A program made the position numbers and the translations under genes. This document shows, piece by piece, positions 9,412-18,397 of a DNA stretch of 64,000 nt (positions are counted from its first letter, which is position 1; every line of letters begins with the position of its first letter). The stretch lies in contig NZ_KI912608.1 of the NCBI RefSeq assembly GCF_000519265.1, positions 1,129,665 through 1,193,664 on the forward strand. Direction: 5' to 3'. The notes under the pieces are model-generated. The model made no database searches. It saw nothing but the letters and a program-made list of their open reading frames with translations, and was not told the DNA's origin. Source of the stretch: Desulfonatronum lacustre DSM 10312 (GTDB taxonomy: Bacteria > Desulfobacterota > Desulfovibrionia > Desulfovibrionales > Desulfonatronaceae).

Positions 9412-10341
9412 TTATCGTTCGATGATTTCGCGAATAATATAGGACTTATCCTTGGATTTCTCGTAGTACAGCTTGGACATCATGTCCGCGAGGAGGCCGC
9501 TGACAAAGAGTTGCAATCCAGTGATCACGGAAAAGGCGGACAAGAGCGGCCAGACCGTGTTGGAGAGGTTCTGCCCCTTCAGGAACAAGATCAACGTATA
9601 CAACGAGAAAAACATTCCGATACCCAACAGGACCATTCCGACTCCGCCCAGCAGATGCAAGGGCCGGACCGCATATTTGTTCCAGAACCACACGGAAACC
9701 ATGTCCACGAAGCCTTTCATGGCCCGCTTCCAGTTGTACTTGGAAACCCCGGCCACCCGGGGCCGGTGGTTGACCTCCACCTCGCCCACGGTGAAGCCCT
9801 TGATCTTGAGCAGGGCCGGAATAAAGCGGTGCATCTCGCCGAACAGATTGATGTTTTCGAAACATTCCCGCCGATAGACCTTCAGGGCGCAACCGCTGTC
9901 GTGAATTCTGTCCTTGACCAGCACGTCCCGCAACATTTTGGCCCCGTTGGAAAAAAACCGTTTGGAAAAATTATCCTTGCGGTTCTTGCGCCATCCCGAA
10001 ACCACATCGTAGTCATGCTCTTCCAAATAGGCGACCATCCGGGGGATGTCCCGGGGGTCGTTCTGCCGGTCGCCGTCCATGGTCACGATATACCGGTATC
10101 GAGCCTGCTTGATCCCGGCGTCGAAGGCGGCTGTTTGCCCGAAGTTGCGGCGAAAGCGAACAATTTTCGCCGGCGAACATTCCTTGGCCCGCTTCAGCGT
10201 CTCATCCTCGGACCCGTCGTCCACCAGGATGATTTCATACGTATACCCGTTGGCTTCGCAAACGTCCTTGATCTCCCGGTGCAGTTCCGCCACGTTGCCC
10301 TCTTCGTTGTACAAGGGCACCACAACCGATAATTCCGTCAT
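9412..10341 (-). CDS. Membrane-anchored GT2 glycosyltransferase, ArnC/DPM-like
   Basis: 309-residue polyprenyl-phosphate glycosyltransferase. The cytoplasmic GT-A domain (1-225) has VVPLYNEEGNV, the VDDGSEDET sugar-nucleotide loop, the metal-binding TMDGDRQNDP motif and the acceptor-side SGWRKNRKDN. Two C-terminal membrane helices (about 230-255 and 265-290) anchor it. Family members move a sugar from UDP- or GDP-sugar to undecaprenyl or dolichyl phosphate; the donor cannot be told here. It lies 62 bp after the double glycosyltransferase gene and fits the neighbouring glycan locus. Confidence 0.9.
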   Translation of the reverse strand: MTELSVVVPLYNEEGNVAELHREIKDVCEANGYTYEIILVDDGSEDETLKRAKECSPAKIVRFRRNFGQTAAFDAGIKQARYRYIVTMDGDRQNDPRDIPRMVAYLEEHDYDVVSGWRKNRKDNFSKRFFSNGAKMLRDVLVKDRIHDSGCALKVYRRECFENINLFGEMHRFIPALLKIKGFTVGEVEVNHRPRVAGVSKYNWKRAMKGFVDMVSVWFWNKYAVRPLHLLGGVGMVLLGIGMFFSLYTLILFLKGQNLSNTVWPLLSAFSVITGLQLFVSGLLADMMSKLYYEKSKDKSYIIREIIER

Positions 10342-10404
10342 GATGGCAACTCAACTTGTTTCATAGCTGTTCGATAATCAGATAAAATCAAATCGTACTC
10401 GTGT

Positions 10405-12840
10405 TCAGCCCAGCCCCATTCGATCCAACACCCGCTGAAATCGATCATGGAACCTCTCGGCCACGAAGGCTTCCCGACGCTCCCGTTGGGACTGGATCAC
10501 ACGTTGCCGGACCTGGTCGTCACGGATCAACACATGGGCCAAAGCGGCCAGCCGAGAAGTGCTCTCCACCCGATGAATCAGCGCTCCGGCGCCGCCCATG
10601 GTTTCCGGGACCGCGGAACTGGCTAAAGCCAGCACCGGGATATTGAACCACATGGCTTCGATCAGCGGCACGCCAAAGCCCTCGTGCTCGCTCATGGACC
10701 AAAACAGATGGGCCGTGCGGTAGCAGGACTGCAAGCTCGCATCCGGAATGCTTCCCAGAAACAGCACGTTGTTTCTGAGGCCGAACTTGTCCACCATCCA
10801 GGTCAGGCTGACATAATAAGGGTCCGCCGGGTCGTAGCCGCCCGCCAGGATCAGCCGGGCAAAAGGATCCAGAGTCCGGTACGCGGCAAAGGCCCTGATC
10901 AGTTGGTCCTGACGTTTGTTCGGCGCCAGTCGTCCCACAAACAGTATATTCGTCCGTCCGTCCTGAAACCGGGCCATCAGGGTCGGCCCGGGAGAGTTGT
11001 TCCACTGGCCGGGGTCCACGATCAAGGGCAGTACGCCCGGATCACGAAATCCGGCCTGGGCCAGTTCCTGGGCGTTGTAGGCGGAGTCTCCGACGCTGAG
11101 CGGAAACCGGTCCGCCAATGATCCCAGTTCGGCTCGACCGCCTTCCAGCAGACCGACCCGGGCATCGCTGTAGGGCGCATAAAAGTGCGCCGGGGTGACG
11201 TTGTGGTAGATCAAGCATTTCGGGCCGTTATGGTCAGCGGCAAAGGGCGTCAGATCCGAACCGATGGAATGGTGGTAGATCAGGCCGTCGCCGGGTTTGA
11301 TGCAGCCATCCTGAAAAGGATGGGCCAAGTGCCGGGCCGCGGAGTCCAGGTGTTGGCCGGGCAGATAAATTTCCGAGGCGAATCCGCGTGCAATGAGCTG
11401 TTGACGGATGGCTCGGGCATAGTTGGAAATGGCGTCGCCTAGGCGAAATCCGGCCACGATCTGATGGACCGACCGGCCCGAGGAGCGCACTTCGAGACGG
11501 CTTGTTTTCGGCCCCGGCGCAGGGGCCGAGGTCGGAATCAGGCCCAATGCCTGTTCATAGCGATCCACCACCCGCTCCCAGGAAGCGTGTTCCCGGGCAT
11601 AGGCTTGGCCCAGTCGTCCCAGAGAGCTCAGCTCGGCTTCGGACGCCTGCTCCACGGTCGCGAACAAATCAGCCCATTGGTCCAGGGTCTCCGCCAGCCA
11701 GCCGCCGCCACTGCGGCGGACCACCGTGGCCGTGGCCAGACAGCGTCCGTGGGCCGCCACCGGTCGCTCACTGAACCAGGCCTCCATGATCACCCGCGAA
11801 TAGCTCTCGTTTTCGCTGGGATGAAACAAGGCGCGGCATTTGGCCAGGAGAACGGCTTTATCCTCTTCGCTCACCAAGCCCAGATCCACCACGCCGCGTT
11901 CCCGGTCGTCGTAGGGATGGTCCCCCGGACCGGCAAGAACCAGTCGCAACCTGGACTCCGGGTGGCGGGACCGATAGGCTTGGTGGGCTTGAACCAGAAA
12001 GTTCGTATTCTTATGCAGGTCCCTCCGGCCCAGGCAGAGCACGAAGGCCTCGCCCGCCTGATCCAGAATCCGATTCGTGTCCGACCCGACATGCGGAGCG
12101 ACCAGTTCCACCCCCGCGCCCACCAGCACGCCCTTGGAGACGATCCCAGGGCCATAGAGCCGCTCGGCCAAGGCCTGTTCTCCGGCGGAGAGGTACAGAA
12201 TGCCCTTGGCCTGCCGAAAAATACGTTCCACCTGGGACAGATACGCATAAGCCTCGTCGTGCAGGCAGGGCATCAGAAAGGCCCGCTCCGCCACCAACGG
12301 CAGTCCGTTCAAAATCGGCCCGTACAGATAGGGCAAAAAAACTACGGCGGCGTAGTTTTGACCATGGCCGCGCAGATGGTTCAACAGCCCTTGGGCGTTG
12401 ACGCTGTCCGAGGCGAAAACCTCGGACGCATTGCCCGGCACCGGACTGACTCCGGGCTTCAGCATGTTCCGATCCAGGCGCAGCAAGTGACCGTTCAATG
12501 CGTTGAAATCCTGGAAGGAACTCCGGCGCAAGGCGAACCGCCGGACCACCATTCCATCCTCGCGGCTCATGCCTTCGGGGTAATGGTTCTCGGCCCAATG
12601 GTCCTGAAATGAACGACCGCAGGTGGTCAGCACCTCGACGCGATGGCCCCGAGCCGCCAGCCGACTGGCCATCTGCCAAGCCTGCTGCTCGGCCCCGCCC
12701 TTGAGGTCCTTGCCGAACCAGGGAATAACGATGGCGATGGTTCGTTCTATGGAAGTGGTATGCACGGTGAAATCGGATCGATGAGGTGATGAGGAGACGC
12801 GGTCCGGATCGGACCACGAAAGATCAGGCCGGGAACGCAT
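10405..12840 (-). CDS. Double-domain GT4 glycosyltransferase (two GT-B units in one chain)
   Basis: 811-residue protein made of two complete GT-B glycosyltransferases. The first (about 30-440) has the EX7E-type motif ENESYSRVIMEAWF. The second (about 455-811) opens with a new GT4 N-lobe and carries EHEGFGVPLIEAMW. Such tandems usually add consecutive sugars of one repeat unit. The chosen ATG at 12840 starts 35 bp after the coiled-coil gene; a longer open frame upstream overlaps that gene and looks non-coding. No clear Shine-Dalgarno precedes 12840, and a GTG further in is possible. It is the third gene of the gmd operon. Confidence 0.87.
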   Translation of the reverse strand: MRSRPDLSWSDPDRVSSSPHRSDFTVHTTSIERTIAIVIPWFGKDLKGGAEQQAWQMASRLAARGHRVEVLTTCGRSFQDHWAENHYPEGMSREDGMVVRRFALRRSSFQDFNALNGHLLRLDRNMLKPGVSPVPGNASEVFASDSVNAQGLLNHLRGHGQNYAAVVFLPYLYGPILNGLPLVAERAFLMPCLHDEAYAYLSQVERIFRQAKGILYLSAGEQALAERLYGPGIVSKGVLVGAGVELVAPHVGSDTNRILDQAGEAFVLCLGRRDLHKNTNFLVQAHQAYRSRHPESRLRLVLAGPGDHPYDDRERGVVDLGLVSEEDKAVLLAKCRALFHPSENESYSRVIMEAWFSERPVAAHGRCLATATVVRRSGGGWLAETLDQWADLFATVEQASEAELSSLGRLGQAYAREHASWERVVDRYEQALGLIPTSAPAPGPKTSRLEVRSSGRSVHQIVAGFRLGDAISNYARAIRQQLIARGFASEIYLPGQHLDSAARHLAHPFQDGCIKPGDGLIYHHSIGSDLTPFAADHNGPKCLIYHNVTPAHFYAPYSDARVGLLEGGRAELGSLADRFPLSVGDSAYNAQELAQAGFRDPGVLPLIVDPGQWNNSPGPTLMARFQDGRTNILFVGRLAPNKRQDQLIRAFAAYRTLDPFARLILAGGYDPADPYYVSLTWMVDKFGLRNNVLFLGSIPDASLQSCYRTAHLFWSMSEHEGFGVPLIEAMWFNIPVLALASSAVPETMGGAGALIHRVESTSRLAALAHVLIRDDQVRQRVIQSQRERREAFVAERFHDRFQRVLDRMGLG

Positions 12841-12875
12841 GGTCGAGACGACGTGGCCGGGACTATCCGGCGGCG

Positions 12876-13364
12876 TCAGCCCCGTTCCCGCAATTCCCGC
12901 AACTCGCGTTCCAGGCGGTCCACCATGGCCTGCTGGGCCGCGGCCCGGACCTGCATGTCGCGCAGCACCTCGGCCAGCTTGTGCTGTCCGCGCCGGACCT
13001 GCTCGTTGAGCTGGCGATTGACGGCCATGGACTCCCGTAAGGCCTTGATCAGGGCCAGATTCACCCCGCGCTGCTCCCGGAACAGCACCTCGTAGAATCT
13101 CAGGATGAAGCGATGCAGAAATCCAAGGTACTTCAGGGGAAACCGGCTCATCCTGGCCGGCAGCACGGTTCTGGACGGGAAACACTGGGCCGCTTCGTTG
13201 ACCAGGCCTTCCACGTGGTAGCTGCGCAAAGCGATGTCGTCCTGCAAGGCCTTGATCATCGGATCGCCCTGATCCGCGTCCATTTCCGCCAATACGGCGT
13301 CGATCTTGGCATTGAGTTCGTCGACGGAGATCCCCGCCACGGTGATATCGGTGGTTTCAGACAT
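12876..13364 (-). CDS. Coiled-coil protein of a glycan locus
   Basis: 162-residue soluble protein without a signal peptide. The N-terminal half has short helices (TVAGISVDELNAKIDAVL) and the C-terminal half, from about residue 95, is a charged heptad-rich coiled coil ending ERELRELRERG. The ATG overlaps the stop of the dehydratase gene (TAATG) with a GAAGGTGAAG ribosome site ahead, so translation is coupled. Proteins of this shape beside glycosyltransferases may act as scaffolds or chain-length rulers, but nothing in the sequence proves this. Function unknown. Confidence 0.75.
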   Translation of the reverse strand: MSETTDITVAGISVDELNAKIDAVLAEMDADQGDPMIKALQDDIALRSYHVEGLVNEAAQCFPSRTVLPARMSRFPLKYLGFLHRFILRFYEVLFREQRGVNLALIKALRESMAVNRQLNEQVRRGQHKLAEVLRDMQVRAAAQQAMVDRLERELRELRERG

Positions 13365-14329
13365 TACTTCACCTTCGCCTCGACCATCATCCGAGCCACG
13401 TCCGGCATGGCGAACTTGGCCCGCCACCCTAACTCTCGCGCGGCCTTGGTCGGGTCGGCGCGGCTGATCATGATGTCCGTGGGACGGATAAATTCGGGGT
13501 TGGTGCGCACATGACGGGTCCAGTCCAAGTCCAGGCGCTCGAAAACCATGCGCACGAAGTCTTCCAGGCTGAAGGTTTGGCCGGTGGCGATGACGTAGTC
13601 GTCCGGGGCGTCCTGCTGGAGCATCAGCCACATGGCCTCCACGTACTCCGGGGCCCAGCCCCAGTCCCGCTGGACGTCGATGTTGCCCAACGACAATTCC
13701 CCGCCGCCCTCTCGGGCGATCCGACAAGCCGCGGCCACGATTTTCTGGGTCACGAAGCGTTCCGGACGCAGGGGGGACTCGTGGTTGAAAAGGATTCCGG
13801 AGCAGGCATAGAGACCATACGCCTCGCGATAATTGGCCACTTCCCAGAACGCCGCGGACTTGGCCACGGCGTAAGGACTGCGTGGTCGGTACGGGGTCTC
13901 CTCGTTGGCGGGCACCCCCTGGGTGTTCCCGAAGCATTCACTGGAACCGGCGTTGTACAACCGCACCGGTCGTTCAAAGAACCGAATCGCCTCCAACAGA
14001 TTGATCACCCCGACGCTGATGCTCTCGAAGGTTTCCATGGGCTGTTCAAAGGACAGTCCCACGGAACTCTGCCCGGCGAGATTGTAAATTTCGTCCGGCT
14101 CGGAGCGGATGATGGCCTGCAGCACGCTGCGAAAATCATTCACGGCCACGGAGAAGAGCGTGACCCGGTCCAGCACGTCCAGCCGCCGCAGATTCGCGAA
14201 CGAGGACATCTGCACGTCCCGGGACGTACCGAAAACCTGGTAGCCTTTGTCCAGCAGCAGCTTGGTTAAATAGGCCCCATCCTGTCCGGAGATGCCCATG
14301 ATCAGGGCTTTTTTTTGTGGGTTCGACAT
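13364..14329 (-). CDS. gmd: GDP-mannose 4,6-dehydratase family enzyme
   Basis: 321-residue short-chain dehydratase/epimerase. The nucleotide-binding loop is GISGQDGAYL, typical of Gmd, followed by the NLAGQSSVGLSF and NAGSSECFGNT stretches and the catalytic YAVAK (YxxxK). HESPLRPERFVTQKI and GNIDVQRDWGWAPEYVEAMW are Gmd hallmarks. It should convert GDP-mannose to GDP-4-keto-6-deoxy-mannose, the precursor of fucose, rhamnose or perosamine donors. It is slightly shorter than the roughly 345-370 residues of many Gmd proteins. ATG at 14329 is chosen because it fits the family start; the longer frame runs toward the repeat upstream. First gene of its operon. Confidence 0.88.
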   Translation of the reverse strand: MSNPQKKALIMGISGQDGAYLTKLLLDKGYQVFGTSRDVQMSSFANLRRLDVLDRVTLFSVAVNDFRSVLQAIIRSEPDEIYNLAGQSSVGLSFEQPMETFESISVGVINLLEAIRFFERPVRLYNAGSSECFGNTQGVPANEETPYRPRSPYAVAKSAAFWEVANYREAYGLYACSGILFNHESPLRPERFVTQKIVAAACRIAREGGGELSLGNIDVQRDWGWAPEYVEAMWLMLQQDAPDDYVIATGQTFSLEDFVRMVFERLDLDWTRHVRTNPEFIRPTDIMISRADPTKAARELGWRAKFAMPDVARMMVEAKVK

Positions 14330-14377
14330 ATCCTTGGATCTGTTCGGGGTTACTTTTCGGGAGGGATATTCATGAAT

Positions 14378-14558
14378 CAGAGCAGATTTTTTCTCGATCC
14401 TCATCCGTTATCTGAATCGGCATCGAAATCGAAATCGCGATCGAAATCGAACCTCATGTCCAAAAAGATGACGTAATCCCGGGTGATGCACAACATTGTC
14501 CAATTCCGATTTCGATTTCGATTGCGATTTGGATTTTGATGAGAAAAAACCTGCCCTG
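14378..14558. repeat. Palindromic hexamer-repeat element, copy 1
   Basis: Intergenic inverted-repeat element between the divergent gmd and glycosyltransferase operons. The outer arms are CAGAGCAGATTTTTTCTC and, on the other strand, CAGGGCAGGTTTTTTCTC. Inside come runs of ATCGAA-like hexamers (left) and TTCGAT-like hexamers (right). The centre carries CTCATGTCC and GATGACGTAATC, shared with copies at 21089 and 50268. The palindrome can be extended outward on both sides through ATGA-containing ends (about 14369-14569). It would fold into a long cruciform or RNA hairpin and probably separates or carries the promoters of the two operons. Confidence 0.8.
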
Positions 14559-14631
14559 GCTCATGAATGCGGTGGTCTTGCGTGAAGCTGTTCTTTATGG
14601 TCAAATTTTCAGCTTGTCCACCTGGAACCCC

Positions 14632-15924
14632 ATGCACCACACCTCCCCTTCTTCATCCACCAAACCGGACGTCCTGCTGCTCACGGACCCCTTGCGCGAC
14701 ACGCCCTTGACCGGGATTGGCCGCTATGTCCTGGAGCTGGCTCGTGGGTTGCGATCCCACTCCGGGCTTGGTTCGGTGCGTTTTTTCGCCGGCCGCGGCT
14801 GGGTGGCTGATCCGTGTCGGCCCTTTGCGCCAAGTGTTGCCAAGGGTGCCGCAGCGGATGCGCGGACAGGTTCGGATCAAACCGGACGCCTGCGGTCACT
14901 GCGCAAGGCCCTGCCCTGGCGATGCTTGCAGGACCGAATCAGTTTCAGCTTGAAAAAGGTTTCTTTTTGGACAAAAACTCGCCGGGGTGCAACCCCGATC
15001 GTACATGGCCCCAACTATCTGCTCCTGCCCTACGACGGCCCGAGCGTGGTCACGATCCACGATCTCTCCTTCATTCATTACCCCGAATATCACCCCAAGG
15101 AACGCCTTGCCCTGCTGGACCGGGAGCTACCCAAAACCCTGCGCCGGGCGGACCATGTGCTCACGGACTCGGAGTTCGTTCGCCGGGAAATCATCGATAT
15201 CCTGGGCGTGGCCGCGCACCGAATCAGCGTCACGCCCTTGGGAGTGGACCCCGTCTTCCAGCCCATGTCCGCGCAGCGTACCCAGCCTGTCCTGAAAAAG
15301 TTGAGCCTTGAACACGGACGCTACCTGCTTTGCGTGGCCACACGGGAACCGCGCAAGAACCTGGCCCGATTGCTCACGGCCTTTTCCGGACTTCCAGCCG
15401 GAATCAGGTCCACTTTTCCTCTTGTCCTGGCCGGATCCGGCGGATGGCTGACCGAAGACCTGGAACGGCTGATTCAGCCTTTGGAATCCTCCGGGCTGGT
15501 CCGTCGCCTGGGCTATGTTCCGGAACCCAGCCTGCCCGCCCTGGTCGCCGGAGCTTGCGGACTGGCCATGCCCTCGTTTTACGAAGGATTCGGCCTGCCC
15601 GTCCTGGAAGCCATGGCCTGCGGTGTGCCGGTGCTCACCGCCAACCGCGCAAGTCTGCCCGAAGTGGCCGGAGACGCGGCCCTACTGGTGGATCCCGAGG
15701 ACGAGCAGGCCATCCGCGAGGGCCTGGAGCAATTGCTGACGGACGAACAGTTTCGCCTAACGGCCACGGAACGTGGATTGCGACAGGCCACGCGGTTCAG
15801 CTGGGCCGCATGCGTGGACCAAACCGTGCGGGTCTACCAGCAAGTCGCCGGTCATCAGGCTTCCCCCTCTTTCTCCCAACACCCCTCCCCGGCGTCTCCG
15901 GGAGATTTACGAGTGGCACCATGA
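14632..15924 (+). CDS. GT4 family glycosyltransferase 1 of the plus-strand operon
   Basis: 430-residue GT-B glycosyltransferase. The N-lobe begins PDVLLLTDPLRDTPLTGIGRY, with an HGPNYLLLPYDGPSVVTIHD core typical of mannosyltransferase-like GT4s. The C-lobe has ATREPRKNLARLL and the EX7E motif YEGFGLPVLEAM. The ATG at 14632 is preferred because the upstream in-frame ATG at 14536 lies inside the repeat element. No strong ribosome site is visible at either. Its stop overlaps the next start by 4 bp (ATGA). The C-terminal tail is Ser/Pro-rich and probably disordered. Donor and acceptor are unknown. Confidence 0.87.
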   Translation: MHHTSPSSSTKPDVLLLTDPLRDTPLTGIGRYVLELARGLRSHSGLGSVRFFAGRGWVADPCRPFAPSVAKGAAADARTGSDQTGRLRSLRKALPWRCLQDRISFSLKKVSFWTKTRRGATPIVHGPNYLLLPYDGPSVVTIHDLSFIHYPEYHPKERLALLDRELPKTLRRADHVLTDSEFVRREIIDILGVAAHRISVTPLGVDPVFQPMSAQRTQPVLKKLSLEHGRYLLCVATREPRKNLARLLTAFSGLPAGIRSTFPLVLAGSGGWLTEDLERLIQPLESSGLVRRLGYVPEPSLPALVAGACGLAMPSFYEGFGLPVLEAMACGVPVLTANRASLPEVAGDAALLVDPEDEQAIREGLEQLLTDEQFRLTATERGLRQATRFSWAACVDQTVRVYQQVAGHQASPSFSQHPSPASPGDLRVAP

Positions 15925-17042
15925 AGCGCACCACAAAACGCCTTTTGGTCGACCTCAGCCTGACGGCCCAAACCGAGGCCGGTTCCGCGGTGTACGCCTG
16001 GGAAATCTGTCACCGCCTGATGCGTCAGGCCATGCCCATGCAGGTCATGCCCCTGACCAGCCCTTTCCGCGTCCAGGGCCGAACCGGCATCCGGCGCAAG
16101 CTCAACGGCCTGCTCCGTGATCTGCTCTGGCGGCCCCTTCTGGCCGGTCTTGAAGCCCGGCCCGACGACTGTTTTCTGTTCACCAACGCTTTTGTGCCCC
16201 GGAAATTTTGGCGTCGAAAATTCGGAGTGGTCATCCTGGACCTGGGCGCATGGCACGACCGGGCCTTGCTCTCCTGGCGCGGACGCCTGGGCACCCGCTC
16301 CCTGCCCGCGGTCCTGGCCGGCGCGACCCATATTTTCGCCATCTCGGAACACACGGCTCAGGATGTTGCCCGCGAATTCGCCATTCCCCTCCATCGGATC
16401 ACCCTGGCCCCCTGCGGGCTCTCCGAAGCCTTCTCCGCTCCGGCGGCTCCCTTGGCGACAATCAACGGCATCCCTCTGCCCCCGCGCTACCTGCTCCACG
16501 TGGGCAGCCTGGAGCCCAAGAAGAACATCCCCTTTCTGCTCCAGGTCTTTGCCCAGCTTCGACAGCAGGACGACAACCCGGCCTCGCCGCCAACCGGCAC
16601 ACGGCCCCCTTGCAAACTCGTCCTCACGGGCGGCGAGTCCTGGCACGACGCATCTCTGCGCCAGGCCGTCGCCGACCACCCCTATGCCGAGGACATTCTC
16701 ATCCTTGGCCGGGTGGCTCCGGAAGAACTGCCCGCGCTCTACCACCAGGCCGCGGCCCTGGTCTTCCCCTCCCTGCTGGAAGGTTTCGGCCTGCCGGTAA
16801 TCGAAGCCCTGTCTCAAGGCACTCCGGCCCTGGTCCAGGCCAACAGTTCCCTGACCCAGTTCGGGGCCTACGGAGCCACGGTCCTGGACAGCTTCGAGCC
16901 CGAACTCTGGGTCCGTCGGCTCCAGGAAATACTTGCATCAGAAGCCGGAATACCCGAGAAACAGAGACAGGCCATTCAGGAAACATTCAACTGGGACCGC
17001 ACAGCCGCTATTATTCATCGGGCCATGCTTGGAGCGACATGA
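15921..17042 (+). CDS. GT4 family glycosyltransferase 2
   Basis: 373-residue GT-B enzyme. It starts MKRTTKRLLVDLSL, contains a Rossmann N-lobe with VVILDLGAWHDRALLSWRG, the hinge HVGSLEPKKNIPFLL, and the EX7E motif LEGFGLPVIEAL for nucleotide-sugar binding. The same frame is open further upstream inside the preceding gene; that extension is rejected because ATG 15921 forms a 4-bp ATGA overlap with the preceding stop. The end overlaps the third transferase the same way, so the three form one translationally coupled series. Confidence 0.88.
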   Translation: MKRTTKRLLVDLSLTAQTEAGSAVYAWEICHRLMRQAMPMQVMPLTSPFRVQGRTGIRRKLNGLLRDLLWRPLLAGLEARPDDCFLFTNAFVPRKFWRRKFGVVILDLGAWHDRALLSWRGRLGTRSLPAVLAGATHIFAISEHTAQDVAREFAIPLHRITLAPCGLSEAFSAPAAPLATINGIPLPPRYLLHVGSLEPKKNIPFLLQVFAQLRQQDDNPASPPTGTRPPCKLVLTGGESWHDASLRQAVADHPYAEDILILGRVAPEELPALYHQAAALVFPSLLEGFGLPVIEALSQGTPALVQANSSLTQFGAYGATVLDSFEPELWVRRLQEILASEAGIPEKQRQAIQETFNWDRTAAIIHRAMLGAT

Positions 17043-18394
17043 CCGCCACATCGCTTGATCTCGGCACCCACCGCCCCATGCGCGTCGGCCTGAACCTCCT
17101 TTATCTTCTGCCCGGCATCGTGGGCGGTACGGAGACGTACGCCGCGGGATTGCTGCGGGGTTTGGCCGAGGTCGAGGACGGGTTGGAGTATGTGGTTTTC
17201 CTGAACAGGGAGAGCGCGGACTGGCCTTTGCCCGATATTCCGGCCTTTCAGCGGGTGGTCTGCCCGATACGGGCTTCGAGCCGGGCTTGGCGGCTGCTGT
17301 ACGAGCAATTCCGGCTCCCCGCCCTGGCCCGCCGTCACGGCGTGGACGTGCTGCACTCCCTGGGCTACGTGGCCCCGGTGCTGGGCCGCTGTCCCGGAGT
17401 GGTCACCATTCACGACATGAACACCAGGGGCCATGGCCGGAGTATGCCGCTGTTCAAGCGTTTGACCCTGGCCTTTCTGGTCCGTCTCGGCGCCCAGGCG
17501 GCCCGCCAGGTGATCACGGTTTCCGAATTTTCCCGCCAGGAAATCCACCGCCATCTCGGCCTGCCCCTGGAACGGATCCATGTGGTCCACGAAGCCCCGC
17601 TGTCGCCGACATCAGTGCATCAAGAAGCAACAGCGTCTCCTGTTGCCCATGCCTCCACCGATCAACAGCCTCGCCAGCCGGACGCGCCCTTCATCCTGGC
17701 CTTTGCCAGCCAGTCCCCGCACAAGAACATCCCCCGGCTGGTCGAAGCCTTTGCCCGGATCGCGCCTTCCGTGCCGCACCATCTCGTCCTGGCCGGGCAC
17801 CTGCCCGGGGACGGGGCCGTGGACCGGGCCATCCACCGCTGGGAAATTGCCCACCGGGTCCGACTGACAGGCTATCTGCCACGGGCCGAGGTGATTCGGC
17901 TGCTGTCCGAGGCCGCGCTGTTCGCCTTTCCGTCCATGTATGAGGGGTTCGGCTTGCCCGTGTTGGAAGCTCAGGCCGCAGAGACGCCCGTGGCCTGCGC
18001 ACATCGCGGAGCCCTGCCCGAAGTGGCCGGTGAGGGCGCGGTGTTTTTCGATCCGGAAAACGTCCTGGACATGGCCGCGACCCTGGCCCACGCCCTCACG
18101 GACGAGGATCTTCGCCACAACCTCGTGGCCCAGGGACGCCTCAACCTGGAGCGCTTTTCCTGGACCGAGGCGGCCCGCCAAACCCTGAACCTTTACGCCC
18201 GGGCCGCTTGGCGCGGTGGGAACAGGTACGTCGGATCTCCGGCCAAACCTTCGGCCGTCCTTGCACACGGCGCTCCAGCGACTTCCCTTGATCACTCAGC
18301 GGACGAACCGTCGGACGTCGCCGATGAAGAGTTCTCGCTCGGCGATCATGCACTCCCGCCTCCCCGCGCCGGGTCCAAACCAAAGCAGCCCTGA
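17039..18394 (+). CDS. GT4 family glycosyltransferase 3
   Basis: 451-residue GT-B glycosyltransferase. The N-lobe has LNLLYLLPGIVGGTETYAAG (glycine-rich acceptor loop) and VVTIHDMNTRGHG. The C-lobe has FASQSPHKNIPRLVEAFA and the EX7E motif YEGFGLPVLEAQ. A roughly 60-residue acidic, Pro/Ser-rich tail follows the fold from about residue 395 and is probably disordered. ATG 17039 overlaps the previous stop by 4 bp; the frame open upstream is a shadow of gene 2. Its specificity cannot be read from sequence. Confidence 0.87.
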   Translation: MTATSLDLGTHRPMRVGLNLLYLLPGIVGGTETYAAGLLRGLAEVEDGLEYVVFLNRESADWPLPDIPAFQRVVCPIRASSRAWRLLYEQFRLPALARRHGVDVLHSLGYVAPVLGRCPGVVTIHDMNTRGHGRSMPLFKRLTLAFLVRLGAQAARQVITVSEFSRQEIHRHLGLPLERIHVVHEAPLSPTSVHQEATASPVAHASTDQQPRQPDAPFILAFASQSPHKNIPRLVEAFARIAPSVPHHLVLAGHLPGDGAVDRAIHRWEIAHRVRLTGYLPRAEVIRLLSEAALFAFPSMYEGFGLPVLEAQAAETPVACAHRGALPEVAGEGAVFFDPENVLDMAATLAHALTDEDLRHNLVAQGRLNLERFSWTEAARQTLNLYARAAWRGGNRYVGSPAKPSAVLAHGAPATSLDHSADEPSDVADEEFSLGDHALPPPRAGSKPKQP

Positions 18395-18397
18395 TCC

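Noticed and set aside
12841-13185. N-terminal extension of the double glycosyltransferase frame upstream of 12840
   Set aside because: It overlaps the coiled-coil gene in another frame and its Pro/Gly/Arg-rich composition looks like shadow sequence.
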